From CAXBGS01 sp963975425 (GTDB lineage: Bacteria > Planctomycetota > Planctomycetia > Pirellulales > Pirellulaceae): a stretch of 64,000 nucleotides of DNA. Shown here piece after piece: positions 44,572 through 53,665 of this stretch. Under the pieces are notes generated by a model. It was not told the DNA's origin. It was given only the letters and a program-made list of their open reading frames with translations, and searched no databases. The DNA is taken from the NCBI GenBank assembly GCA_963975425.1, contig CAXBGS010000016.1, positions 62,001 to 126,000 of the forward strand, read 5' to 3'. Positions within the stretch are counted from its first letter, which is position 1. The number at the start of each line of letters is the position of its first letter. Made by a program: the position numbers and the translations under genes.

Positions 44572-45618
44572 ATGGCTGAAACCAATGAAACACGACCGAA
44601 CACCTATTTCATTGAGGTAACGGGAGCCGGGCTGCCAGAAGTGGACGGGCTGTTCGTACCGTCGACCGCGCCACCGAAAAAATCGGAATCGGGAACCGTT
44701 TCCAGTCTTGGCTATTGGAACGGAAAGATGGCATGGGACCGTGCGGACGGTAAGAGCGAAAGAAGTCCCTCACTGTCGTACTCGAACAGCTATCGGTCGT
44801 GGCGAATCAGCCGCTTGGACGGTCATCTCGCCTACGACATCACATGCGACGACGCTTTGCCGCCGACAGACCGCGAGTGGCATGTCTATAAAAAGGGCGT
44901 CGCACCTGCGCCTCGCGTTGTGCTGCATCACTTCGACCCAAGGCAACCGTGTCCTCATCCGAATGTCGTCTTTGTGCTCGGGGGGCCCGGCGCGGGAAAG
45001 GGAACGATGTGCGAGCTTGCCGAATCACAACTGGGTTGGACGCACCTATCCGCGGGCGATTTGCTGCGTGCTGAACGCGAGACACAAGGACCGACGGCCG
45101 CAGTGATCGAAGAGTTCATTGGTGCCGGCAAACTGGTGCCGAACAAAATTGTGGTGACGCTATTGAAGCACGCAATGGAGACGATAACACGAACAACGGG
45201 ACGAACTAATTTCTTGTTGGATGGCTTTCCACGCTCACTGTCGAATTTAGAGGCCTGGCACGATGTCTTTGGGCACGAATTAGAGCTACCCAAAATGCTC
45301 TATTTCGAATGCCCCTATGATGTTCTGGAAAAACGCATTTTAGGGCGTGCCAAGTACACAGGCAGAATCGACGACAATCCAGACAGCTTGAAATTACGAT
45401 TCGACACATTCAAGGCCGAGACTCTGCCGACCGTCGAATTGTTCAAGAGCAAGAACAAATGCATCGAGATCGACACCAGCCAAGATCGCCAGGACGTTTA
45501 CCGTTTGGTTGTCGATAGCCTCGCCGAGTACACCGATCAAGAATTTGCCGCACAGCCACTGACCGAACGAGCTGAAATGCTTTTGGGCCTGAGACCCTTT
45601 CCCAAGACCGACAAGTAG
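44572..45618 (+). CDS. UMP-CMP/adenylate kinase-like domain fused to an unknown N-terminal domain
   Basis: 348 residues, ATG 44572. Residues about 131-325 are an adenylate-kinase-family NMP kinase resembling eukaryotic UMP-CMP kinases: P-loop VVFVLGGPGAGKGTMCELAE (132-151), WTHLSAGDLLRAE, GKLVPNKIVVTLLKHAM, FLLDGFPRSLSNLEAW, LYFECPYDVLEKRILGRAKY, GRIDDNPDSLKLRFDTFKAE; a short LID as in eukaryotic and short-type enzymes. Residues 1-125 are a separate domain (YFIEVTGAGLPEVDGLFVP, WRISRLDGHLAYDI) of a type I associate with protist and algal proteins. Expected reaction: ATP + UMP/CMP to ADP + UDP/CDP. No signal peptide. Probable transfer from a eukaryote or an old shared family. Confidence 0.8.
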   Translation: MAETNETRPNTYFIEVTGAGLPEVDGLFVPSTAPPKKSESGTVSSLGYWNGKMAWDRADGKSERSPSLSYSNSYRSWRISRLDGHLAYDITCDDALPPTDREWHVYKKGVAPAPRVVLHHFDPRQPCPHPNVVFVLGGPGAGKGTMCELAESQLGWTHLSAGDLLRAERETQGPTAAVIEEFIGAGKLVPNKIVVTLLKHAMETITRTTGRTNFLLDGFPRSLSNLEAWHDVFGHELELPKMLYFECPYDVLEKRILGRAKYTGRIDDNPDSLKLRFDTFKAETLPTVELFKSKNKCIEIDTSQDRQDVYRLVVDSLAEYTDQEFAAQPLTERAEMLLGLRPFPKTDK

Positions 45619-45688
45619 AAAACGCTGGTGCGAATTTTGCGAACATCCCTTCCCTAAACCCCTTCCTTGCGGAAATGGAGAACATCCA

Positions 45689-47146
45689 TTGAGAATGATC
45701 CTGACATTGCTTGGCCTCATCGTGTCTGTGTCGAGTGCGCATGCTAATCAGCCGCCCAATATCGTTTTTGTTATCGCCGACGATTTGCGATTTGATGCTT
45801 TGGCATGCACTGGAAACCCTCACGTGCGAACGCCTCATATCGACCGGATCGCGGCCGAGGGAATGAACTTTCAGGCGACTTACGTCACCACACCGATTTG
45901 TTCGCCGAGCCGCGCGAGTTTCTTGTCAGGGCTTTACGCCAGCACTCACCGCATCCTGAATATCGACACCAATGGCATCGGAATCCTGGGCGACCGTCTC
46001 GTTACGTTTCCGCAGTTTCTAAGAACGGCGGGTTACGAGACGGCATTCATTGGCAAGTGGCACATGGGATTTGATGACACCCGACGCCCAGGATTTGACA
46101 CGTGGATCAGTTTCAAAGGCCAGGGCCAATATCGTGACCCTGTCGTCAATGAAAACGGGACGCGGCGTCAACTCAGCCAGTACATGACGGACTATTTGAA
46201 CCAACAGGCGGTCGACTTTATCAACAACAAAGATCGAGCGGACGAAAAACCCTTCATGCTCTATCTTTCTCACAAAGCAGTACACATCCCGTACTTGCCG
46301 GCGGAGCGTTACGAGAACGAATACCCCGAGTTCGACTACCTGCCGCCGGCCAGCGCGGATGATGACCTGGCGGATCAGCCCGCGGCGTTTGCCAGAGTGA
46401 ACCGTCAACCGCTTCCCTACACAAACACGGCAAAAGCCAAATTCGAAGCGATCGAAAACCAGGACCGATTGCCCGAACCACAAGAACCGCGATGGGGACG
46501 AGGCACCGACACTGCGTCAAACATCCGTGACCAAATGCGTTGTCTTCAATCCGTCGACGACGGAATCGGAATGCTGATCGACGCGTTAAGCGATCGCAAC
46601 GTTCTGGATCAAACCGTATTTGTGTTCACCAGCGACAATGGTTTCTTGCAAGGCGAACACGGTGTTTTTAACCAAAAACGCGTCGCATTCGAAGAATCGA
46701 TTCGCATCCCTTTGCTGATTCGATATCCGCCGCTAATCGCCGCAGGAACGCAGAGCGATCAATATGTTTTGAATGTTGACATCGCGCCGACGTTTCTCGA
46801 ATTGGCCGGCATCGAAGTACCACCGATCATTCAAGGAAAGTCATTGGTCCCTCTGTTTCAGGAACCTAATTCCACACCGTGGCGCCGCAGTTTCTTTGCG
46901 GAATACTTTATGGAAAAATCCAGCCGCTCGTTTCCGTCCTGGCAAATGATGCGTGAAGGGAAATGGAAATACATTCATTATCCCAACCATAGCGGCGCCG
47001 ACGAGTTGTACGACATGGAAGCCGACCCGTCGGAAATGCATAACGTGTTCAATGACGCGAATTCAGCCTCGATTGTCCAAAAACTGAAAGGGCAAATCGA
47101 CAAACGTGCCTCGGAACTGAGCCGAGCTCGATCGAACGACTACTAA
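45689..47146 (+). CDS. Sulfatase (S1 family), CSPSR type
   Basis: 485 residues. The TTG at 45689 is preferred because AATGGAG lies 8 bp upstream; ATG 45695 is the alternative. Signal peptide MILTLLGLIVSVSSAHA. Motifs: FVIADDLRFDAL, TPHIDRIAAEGMNF, C71-SPSR (formylglycine site), FIGKWHMGFDD, FVFTSDNGFLQGEHGVF. The closing blocks (EESIRIPLLIRYP, MREGKWKYIHYPNHSG) resemble N-acetylglucosamine-6-sulfatase/iduronate-sulfatase-like enzymes. Secreted or periplasmic. Convergent with the catalase-peroxidase gene across a strong hairpin. Confidence 0.9.
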   Translation: MRMILTLLGLIVSVSSAHANQPPNIVFVIADDLRFDALACTGNPHVRTPHIDRIAAEGMNFQATYVTTPICSPSRASFLSGLYASTHRILNIDTNGIGILGDRLVTFPQFLRTAGYETAFIGKWHMGFDDTRRPGFDTWISFKGQGQYRDPVVNENGTRRQLSQYMTDYLNQQAVDFINNKDRADEKPFMLYLSHKAVHIPYLPAERYENEYPEFDYLPPASADDDLADQPAAFARVNRQPLPYTNTAKAKFEAIENQDRLPEPQEPRWGRGTDTASNIRDQMRCLQSVDDGIGMLIDALSDRNVLDQTVFVFTSDNGFLQGEHGVFNQKRVAFEESIRIPLLIRYPPLIAAGTQSDQYVLNVDIAPTFLELAGIEVPPIIQGKSLVPLFQEPNSTPWRRSFFAEYFMEKSSRSFPSWQMMREGKWKYIHYPNHSGADELYDMEADPSEMHNVFNDANSASIVQKLKGQIDKRASELSRARSNDY

Positions 47147-47245
47147 AGCAGCGTGCGTGAAACGGCGACTCGCGTGTACTGTGATGGCGGCAAGTCGCTT
47201 CCTCATCTTCACCACCTCTGTGGGAAACGAAACGCAACACAACGA

Positions 47246-47287
47246 AAAATCCCTCGGTCGCAACACTTGGTGCGACCGAGGGATTTA
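47246..47287. terminator. Bidirectional terminator between convergent genes
   Basis: A 12-bp perfect stem CCCTCGGTCGCA/TGCGACCGAGGG (47251-47262/47271-47282), extended by AAAT/ATTT, with loop ACACTTGG. A-rich on the left and T-containing on the right, so it can end transcripts from both the sulfatase (+) and katG (-). Confidence 0.85.
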
Positions 47288-47320
47288 GAATGCGCGACAC
47301 ATCGACTTAGATGCGAACGA

Positions 47321-49663
47321 TCAACGGATTTCGAGGTCAAATCGGTCCAAGTTCATCACTTTGGTCCAGACATCGACAAAGTCATTGACGAACATTTCTT
47401 GAGCGTCATCACTTGCGTACACCTCTGCGAGTGCTCGCAGCTGCGAATTAGATCCGAACACAAGATCAACCGAACTCGCCGTCCATTTTACTTCGCCGGT
47501 TTTGCGGTCTCTTCCTTCATAGAAGTGATCGCATAAAGCTGACTTTTTCCACTGGGTGTTCATGCCCAGCAAGTTCACAAAGAAATCGTTGGTCAGCGTT
47601 TCGGGCCGATCGGTAAAAAGGCCCAACTGCGGAAATCCAACACTCGTATTCAGCACTCGCATCCCGCCGACCAGCACCGTCATTTCCGGTGCCGTCAGCG
47701 TCAGCAGGTTCGCTCGATCGATCAACAGCTCTTCGGCAGGCCGGTCGAGTTCGTGACCATAGAAGTTTCGGAATCCGTCGGCCTTCGGCTCGAGGACAGC
47801 GAATCCTTCCACATCGGTTTCGTCCTGCGAAGCATCGGTACGTCCGGCTGCGAATGGGACTTGGATTTCGTGGCCTGCCTTCTTCGCTGCCGCTTCGACG
47901 CCGGCACATCCACCCAACACGATCACATCAGCCAGAGAGACCTTTTTGTCGCCCGACTGAGCCGCGTTGAAGTCCTGCTGAATTCTCTCCAGCGTTTGCA
48001 AAACTTTGGCAAGTGCATCGGGCTGATTGACTTCCCAATCTTTCTGCGGAGCCAACCGAAGACGAGCTCCGTTCGCTCCGCCTCGCTTGTCGGTGCCACG
48101 ATAGGTTGATGCCGATGCCCACGCGGTCGAGACCAGCTGCGAGACAGACAGGCCCGAGTCGAGAATCGTTTTCTTTAGTTGCGCAACGTCCTGGTCATTG
48201 ATCAGTTCGTGATCCACCGCGGGAACCGGGTCTTGCCACAACTGTGGTTCGGCGACTTCGGGTCCCAGACAACGAGAGACGGGGCCCATGTCACGATGTG
48301 TCAGCTTGTACCAAGCCTTTGCAAAAGCCGTGGCGAACTGGTCTGGGTTTTCGTGAAATCGTTTCGAGATCGGACCGTAGATCGGGTCCATCTTTAGCGA
48401 CATGTCAGTCGTGAACATCATGGGTGCGTGCATCGTTGACGAGTCATGCGCGTCGGGCACTGTTCCCTGGGCCGATTCGTCTTTCGGAGTCCATTGCCAC
48501 GCGCCGGCGGGACTCTTATTCAGTTCCCATTCGTAGCCGAACAGATTGTCAAAATATCCGTTGGACCACTCGGTCGGTGTTGTTGTCCATGCACCTTCTA
48601 AACCGCTGGTGATTGTGTCACCCGCATTGCCGGTGCCGTAGGTGTTGGTCCATCCCAGACCTTGTTCCTCGAGGGTCGCTCCTTCGGGTTCGGGCCCAAC
48701 GTGCCCCTCGGGACTGGCGGCACCATGAGCTTTACCAAACGTGTGGCCACCGGCGATCAGCGCGACGGTTTCTTCGTCGTTCATCGCCATTCGCCCGAAC
48801 GTATCGCGAATATCTTTCGCGGCGGCAATGGGATCCGGTTTACCGCCGGGACCTTCGGGGTTTACATAGATCAATCCCATTTGCACTGCGGCGAGCGGGT
48901 TTTCCAGCTCGCGGTCTCCGGTATATCGCATATCACCCAACCACTCGCTCTCGGGACCCCAATAGATGTCTTCTTGTGGTTCCCAAACGTCGACTCGGCC
49001 TCCAGCGAAACCAAACGTTTCGAACCCCATCGATTCAAGTGCGCAATTGCCGGTCAGAACCATCAAGTCGGCCCAGGAAATCTTCTGACCGTACTTTTGT
49101 TTGATCGGCCAGAGTAAACGACGAGCCTTGTCAAGGTTTGCGTTGTCGGGCCAACTGTTGAGCGGCGCGAAACGCTGAGTTCCGTAGGAAGCGCCGCCTC
49201 GACCATCGGAGACGCGGTAGGTGCCTGCACTGTGCCAGGCCATCCGAATGAAGAACGGGCCGTAGTGTCCGTAGTCGGCCGGCCACCAGTCTTGTGATGT
49301 CGTCATCAAATCTTTGATGTCTTGCTTTACCGCATTCAGATCAAGCTTGTTGAACTCTTTGGCGTAGTCAAAGTCTTCGCCCATCGGATTGCTCTTGTGA
49401 GAATTCTGATGCAGGATTCTCAGGTTCAACTGGTTCGGCCACCAGTTCGCATTGGAATAGGCGCCGGCCGCAGTGTGCCGGCCAGCCGGGTCTTTCATCG
49501 GCCCCATCACGGGGCACTTGTCGATCGCCGCCGCATTCTCTTGAGAAGCCACCGCCGTCAGCGACTGTTGCGCCAACGCGGTCTGCGAGATCAACGCAGA
49601 GGTCGCGATGCAGAGCACCGCAAGGCTCGTGACGACACGAGCGAAAGGAGTCGTCGGGTTCAT
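47321..49663 (-). CDS. katG: Catalase-peroxidase, exported form
   Basis: 780 residues from ATG 49663, preceded by AGGAA with good spacing. Unusually for KatG, a signal peptide comes first (VVTSLAVLCIATSALISQTALAQ). Then typical KatG text: MGPMKDPAGRHTAAGAYSNA, the distal haem site FFIRMAWHSAGTYR (Arg, Trp, His), LTGNCALESMGFETFGFAGG, the adduct Tyr in GLIYVNPEGPGG, the Met in FGRMAMND, and proximal His in ALIAGGHTFGKAHG. The second, non-haem half is complete to the end. Breaks down H2O2 to water and O2 and acts as a peroxidase; the signal implies a periplasmic role like KatP. Confidence 0.95.
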   Translation of the reverse strand: MNPTTPFARVVTSLAVLCIATSALISQTALAQQSLTAVASQENAAAIDKCPVMGPMKDPAGRHTAAGAYSNANWWPNQLNLRILHQNSHKSNPMGEDFDYAKEFNKLDLNAVKQDIKDLMTTSQDWWPADYGHYGPFFIRMAWHSAGTYRVSDGRGGASYGTQRFAPLNSWPDNANLDKARRLLWPIKQKYGQKISWADLMVLTGNCALESMGFETFGFAGGRVDVWEPQEDIYWGPESEWLGDMRYTGDRELENPLAAVQMGLIYVNPEGPGGKPDPIAAAKDIRDTFGRMAMNDEETVALIAGGHTFGKAHGAASPEGHVGPEPEGATLEEQGLGWTNTYGTGNAGDTITSGLEGAWTTTPTEWSNGYFDNLFGYEWELNKSPAGAWQWTPKDESAQGTVPDAHDSSTMHAPMMFTTDMSLKMDPIYGPISKRFHENPDQFATAFAKAWYKLTHRDMGPVSRCLGPEVAEPQLWQDPVPAVDHELINDQDVAQLKKTILDSGLSVSQLVSTAWASASTYRGTDKRGGANGARLRLAPQKDWEVNQPDALAKVLQTLERIQQDFNAAQSGDKKVSLADVIVLGGCAGVEAAAKKAGHEIQVPFAAGRTDASQDETDVEGFAVLEPKADGFRNFYGHELDRPAEELLIDRANLLTLTAPEMTVLVGGMRVLNTSVGFPQLGLFTDRPETLTNDFFVNLLGMNTQWKKSALCDHFYEGRDRKTGEVKWTASSVDLVFGSNSQLRALAEVYASDDAQEMFVNDFVDVWTKVMNLDRFDLEIR

Positions 49664-50186
49664 GTTCTTTCCTAAATTTGAGAGGTGGATTTCGACGCCC
49701 GCATGTTCAACCGGAAAACAGCAGGTGGACTTTCGAAGCGGCGAACGGCTAATTGCGAACCGGCGAACTGTAAACCGGCTTGCCGACACTGAATATTGTG
49801 TCCGATTTGGTGAAAGTGACCCAATGAATTGTGGTTATGCTTTCGATGCATACGACGCATCACAGATTCTTTGCCCATGCGTTTGATAAAACAAGCAAAT
49901 TCGCGGCCAAATCACTCGGTCGACAAAACGGATCGGGTCCATTCATTGACGGGTCACTTGAAAGCCAGACAGCCAAGGGCAGCAATGTTTTCGACACTTG
50001 GTCGTTCGGTTGCGAAAGAAACGTCAAACGAGCCGGCTGAGACGAACCGAGCCCCACGACACAACATAACGCCAATGAAGACATGGCGTTGCCGTGCTAA
50101 GCATTGCATGCAGCGAGTTTCGCACAGTGAATGATCTCACTCGCAACGATGAAGACCGAATGTGTGCAAGGACGCGCGTCGGCGCT
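49664..50186. other. Upstream region of katG
   Basis: 523 bp between the minus-strand kinase gene end and katG. Contains CGGCGAAC-type short repeats near 49740 and the katG promoter, but no gene. TCACTTTCACC and ACAATATTC on the minus strand could be promoter text; I cannot assign a regulator. Confidence 0.45.
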
Positions 50187-51992
50187 TCATTTTGCACAGC
50201 CACGCCACGCCGATACATCGTGGATCGTTAGCAGCAGCATTTTCTCGCCCGTGACTTCGACGATCCGTGAATTGACCGTCGCGTCGATCAAATGACCATC
50301 GGTATGCAACAGATCGGCGTCAAAGTTCTCGACCGAACCGTCCCGCCGCGTTTGCTGCAGCAAGGCCGTTCGCCGTTCGACGTCAACCCAAATTTCCAGT
50401 TCGTCCAAGTGTTGACCGACGACGTGATCACCGCGGTATCCGAACAATTGCCCGAACGCCATATTCGCCTCGACGATTGCTAACGAATCAAGCTGCAGCA
50501 GCAGTCCTGCATCGGGTGATTGAGTGAAAAGCACCGAGTAACGCGACACATGCACTTCGCTGACGTCGCGTCGCATCCGGTGAAACTTCACCATCAAGGC
50601 TTCATCCGATTCCGACTCGCCGGCGGCTTCGTACAGATTGCCGGCCAAGTCATAGTCGCCTCGCTCGGTCGCAACAGCGGCGTACTTCAGTTGCAATTGC
50701 CTTCGCGTTGTGGATGCTTTCGCATTGCCGGGCCAAATCTCAATCGCTTCGGCTAACAGCGCGTCGGCAATCCCGAAATCTCGATAGACGTCCGCGTTTT
50801 CCTGTGCTGAATCCGCTTGCTCGACCTGCCGGATTGCTCGTCGAATCAGCCACTCGCTTTGTTCATGCTGGCGTTGGTCTTGGATAGCGGCGATGAACTG
50901 TTCGACGTCTTCATAGCGATCCGAGGGTTTGGTCTGCATCGCTCGCATCGCGATCTCGGCCAATTCGCCGTCAACGCTTGTCGGCTGGATGACATTATTC
51001 GCGGCCGCATGGATACACTCCATCAAGGTTTCGCCCTGATGTGGCGGACGACCATTCAAAATCTGATACAGAATCGCGCCCAGCAAATAGACGTCCGTTT
51101 GAAACGTGATCGCGCCCGCCGATGCCGACGCCAACTCAGGTGCCATATAGACGGGCGTTCCGCCAACGGAATGTGCCGCACGTCCACCGGAGGAATCACC
51201 TTGAAAGTAAATGGCGAGTCCCCAGTCGGCCAGCAAGACCTCGCCGAATTTCCCCAGCATGACATTTTCGGGTTTGATGTCGCGATGGATCAGTCCGCGT
51301 GAATGCGCGTACCGAATCGCATCCGCAACGCGAAGCAGGATATCGATGTTTTGAACCAACGGCAGGTCACCGATTTGCTTATCCCAACTGGTGCCGTTGA
51401 TCCGTTTCATCGAATAAAACAGCGATCCATTCTCGTCTGAATAGACCTCATGCAACGCGATCACGTTGGGATGATCCAGTCCGCCGATGACGCGTGCCTC
51501 GGCGAGGAACCGTTCGCGTGAGTGAGGCTTGGATGCGAGTTCGGTTCGCAACATTTTCACAGCGACTTCGCGATCGACGGCGCGCTGATGAGCCTGAAAG
51601 ACAACTCCGGTTCCGCCGGCCCCCAGTTGCCCCACAAAACGATAGTCCACATCCTCGCGGCGTCCGCACCCGAGGTCTGCAATCTGTCGACAGGGAATAA
51701 AACCTAAATTCTCAGACGCATGATTGTTGGACGAATGGTCAAGAGTTTCAAACAGCCGCCTGTCGCTCGTGGGACTCGTCGCATCGACCTCATGCGACGC
51801 ATCCACTGCTTGCACCGGATCGCATGGAGCTTCGCTCGAGAACTCGATCGTCTTTTGATCGACCGGCATTCGCTCGAATCGGTTGACCAGAGATGGATTA
51901 TTCTGGATCGAGCCCAGCAGGCTGTCGTCGGACACCGAAGTCCCCAGCACCGAACAGATCGGCGTCGAGGTGGGCGAGTCTTGCACGGACAT
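50187..51992 (-). CDS. Ser/Thr protein kinase with C-terminal PAS domain
   Basis: 601 residues, ATG 51992. Kinase domain about 117-380: GQLGAGGTGVVFQAH (Gly loop), VAVKMLR (K146), LIHRDIKPENVMLG (catalytic loop), LLADWGLAIYF (DWG in place of DFG, frequent in planctomycetes), GTPVYMAPELA. A TPR-like helical part (about 390-470: EAIEIWPGNAKAS, GDYDLAGNLYEAAG) is followed by a PAS domain (VLFTQSPDAGLLLQLDSLAI, NMAFGQLFGYRGDHVVGQHL). No membrane segment, so a cytoplasmic kinase whose output may be set by a PAS ligand. Stands alone on the minus strand. Confidence 0.9.
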   Translation of the reverse strand: MSVQDSPTSTPICSVLGTSVSDDSLLGSIQNNPSLVNRFERMPVDQKTIEFSSEAPCDPVQAVDASHEVDATSPTSDRRLFETLDHSSNNHASENLGFIPCRQIADLGCGRREDVDYRFVGQLGAGGTGVVFQAHQRAVDREVAVKMLRTELASKPHSRERFLAEARVIGGLDHPNVIALHEVYSDENGSLFYSMKRINGTSWDKQIGDLPLVQNIDILLRVADAIRYAHSRGLIHRDIKPENVMLGKFGEVLLADWGLAIYFQGDSSGGRAAHSVGGTPVYMAPELASASAGAITFQTDVYLLGAILYQILNGRPPHQGETLMECIHAAANNVIQPTSVDGELAEIAMRAMQTKPSDRYEDVEQFIAAIQDQRQHEQSEWLIRRAIRQVEQADSAQENADVYRDFGIADALLAEAIEIWPGNAKASTTRRQLQLKYAAVATERGDYDLAGNLYEAAGESESDEALMVKFHRMRRDVSEVHVSRYSVLFTQSPDAGLLLQLDSLAIVEANMAFGQLFGYRGDHVVGQHLDELEIWVDVERRTALLQQTRRDGSVENFDADLLHTDGHLIDATVNSRIVEVTGEKMLLLTIHDVSAWRGCAK

Positions 51993-52236
51993 GGAACGAT
52001 CGCTTCGAGAAAAGCAAGAAAAGAGATGTCTGCTTTGAACCGTACCTTACTTTCGGTGGACTTTCAGGCGACTTTGGGGCGATCGAACGCTTTTCCAGCG
52101 TTCCAATGGCGAAATCTTCGTTGGAATCGGGCCCATTGCGTCGATCGGCCGATCCAGTGGCCGATTCCCGCGAGGAAAATCCTCGATCCTGCCACCCGGA
52201 CCACACCCCCGCGGACAGCCCGAACGGGGACCTTCA

Positions 52237-53412
52237 TCAAGCCGCGGCCTGCTGCCTGCTTTGGCTGCTGGCGTGCAACCATTCGTGAATCTGCTTTCTG
52301 GTGGCGGACCATGAATCTTCGGTGCGATGATCACAGAAGACGTGAAAGAGCATATCGGTCGTTTCGCTCAATGTCCGAATCGCGTCGATGCGATCATCGT
52401 CCTCGAAGTCTTCGTCATCGTCCAAGTGGATCTTGGCACCACTGATTCCGAACGTCTCGGCTTGCAGAACCAAGTCCATTTGTCGACCGTCTCGAACGAT
52501 CGTCATTCCGGTTTTGCGCGGAAGCTTGCCGCTGCGAACCGCCTGCATCGCTTCGGGCAACTTGACCGGGCACTCTGAAGAAATCGTTTCTTTACCCGAC
52601 TCACCGCGAGGACATTCCAGCGCGAGTGTCTTGGACAACATCACGGTGACTTCCGAGTCATCCGGCAGTGCGATCGTGTCGCTTTCATTTTCGAGCGTCC
52701 ACCACAACCACATCAAAAATTCATTGCCAAGAAAATCGGGCGCCTTGGAATCTTGATTTGCCCAGGCGTGATTCAATTGAGTCTGGTTCGACGCGAAACA
52801 ATCAGGCCGCAAGTCATCCAGTTCGCCAAACCGCTCCGCCTGTTTCGCCCATTCTAGCGCAATCGAACCGGCACCGACGCGACGTGTTTCGACGTCAAAG
52901 CAGCGTTCGAGCAAGTCGATACAGTGACCGCTTGCGGTACCAACGGAACCGCCGAAATACAACAAGTCGTGACTGTAATCCCACAGCACAGGAAACTGTT
53001 GCATCTTTCGATACTTGCCCGATGCCGCTTCGACTTCGCAGCGTTGCTCGACGGCTTCCTTGGCCTCTTTTCGTTGACTCTTGGTCGGCACGCCCGACGG
53101 ACTGTCTTTGGCCAAGCCTGCCAATTCCATTTGCAGCCACGCCGCACGGATCGCTGCGGGAATTTGGTTCGTATCGATTCTTACGGAGAAATGCACCGCG
53201 TTATTGACCAAATTCTTACTCAGGTCAAAGTCTTGATCGAACAGATGATGCCCACCTAGGAAACCGACATGAACATTTTCGGCCGAAGACGTCTGAAATT
53301 TTCCGGCGGCATGTTTCGCAAGGATCTCGATATGCTCGTCGCCAAAGCGGTCTGAATCGAAACCCTCAACACTGAATCTTTCAAAACCGAGACTACCACG
53401 AAGAAAAGGCAT
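52237..53412 (-). CDS. RdgC-like protein / conserved planctomycete protein
   Basis: 391 residues from ATG 53412 (the longer frame starts at a TTG). MPFLRGSLGFERFSVEGFDS, GFLGGHHLFDQDFDLSKNLV, AVHFSVRIDTNQIPAAIRAA, KSQRKEAKEAVEQRCEVEA, FPVLWDYSHDLLYFGGS, then FLGNEFLMWLWWTLEN, with an acidic stretch (LDDDEDFEDDDR) near the C-terminus. The layout recalls RdgC, a ring-shaped DNA-binding protein that limits RecA; 'FLGNEFLMWLW' is typical of that group. Its function in planctomycetes is untested. Confidence 0.6.
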   Translation of the reverse strand: MPFLRGSLGFERFSVEGFDSDRFGDEHIEILAKHAAGKFQTSSAENVHVGFLGGHHLFDQDFDLSKNLVNNAVHFSVRIDTNQIPAAIRAAWLQMELAGLAKDSPSGVPTKSQRKEAKEAVEQRCEVEAASGKYRKMQQFPVLWDYSHDLLYFGGSVGTASGHCIDLLERCFDVETRRVGAGSIALEWAKQAERFGELDDLRPDCFASNQTQLNHAWANQDSKAPDFLGNEFLMWLWWTLENESDTIALPDDSEVTVMLSKTLALECPRGESGKETISSECPVKLPEAMQAVRSGKLPRKTGMTIVRDGRQMDLVLQAETFGISGAKIHLDDDEDFEDDDRIDAIRTLSETTDMLFHVFCDHRTEDSWSATRKQIHEWLHASSQSRQQAAA

Positions 53413-53665
53413 AGGTGAATCCAATCAGGAACAGGACGAACGAAAGACGTGTCGTGACGTTATCGACGACCCGCAAGCAAGAATTTGCAGTCGGGGCTGC
53501 CGCTGGCACGACACGACTACGCCACACGACCGCATCAGCACGCGCACTCGCAGCGAATCCGCACACGCGGTCCGGTGGCGGCGCGGCGTGAACAAAAGCG
53601 GGTAAAAAAGATTACCGCTTGTCGATTCCGCGATTTTTAAGAAAAGAAGTGAAGCCGCCGGAGAT

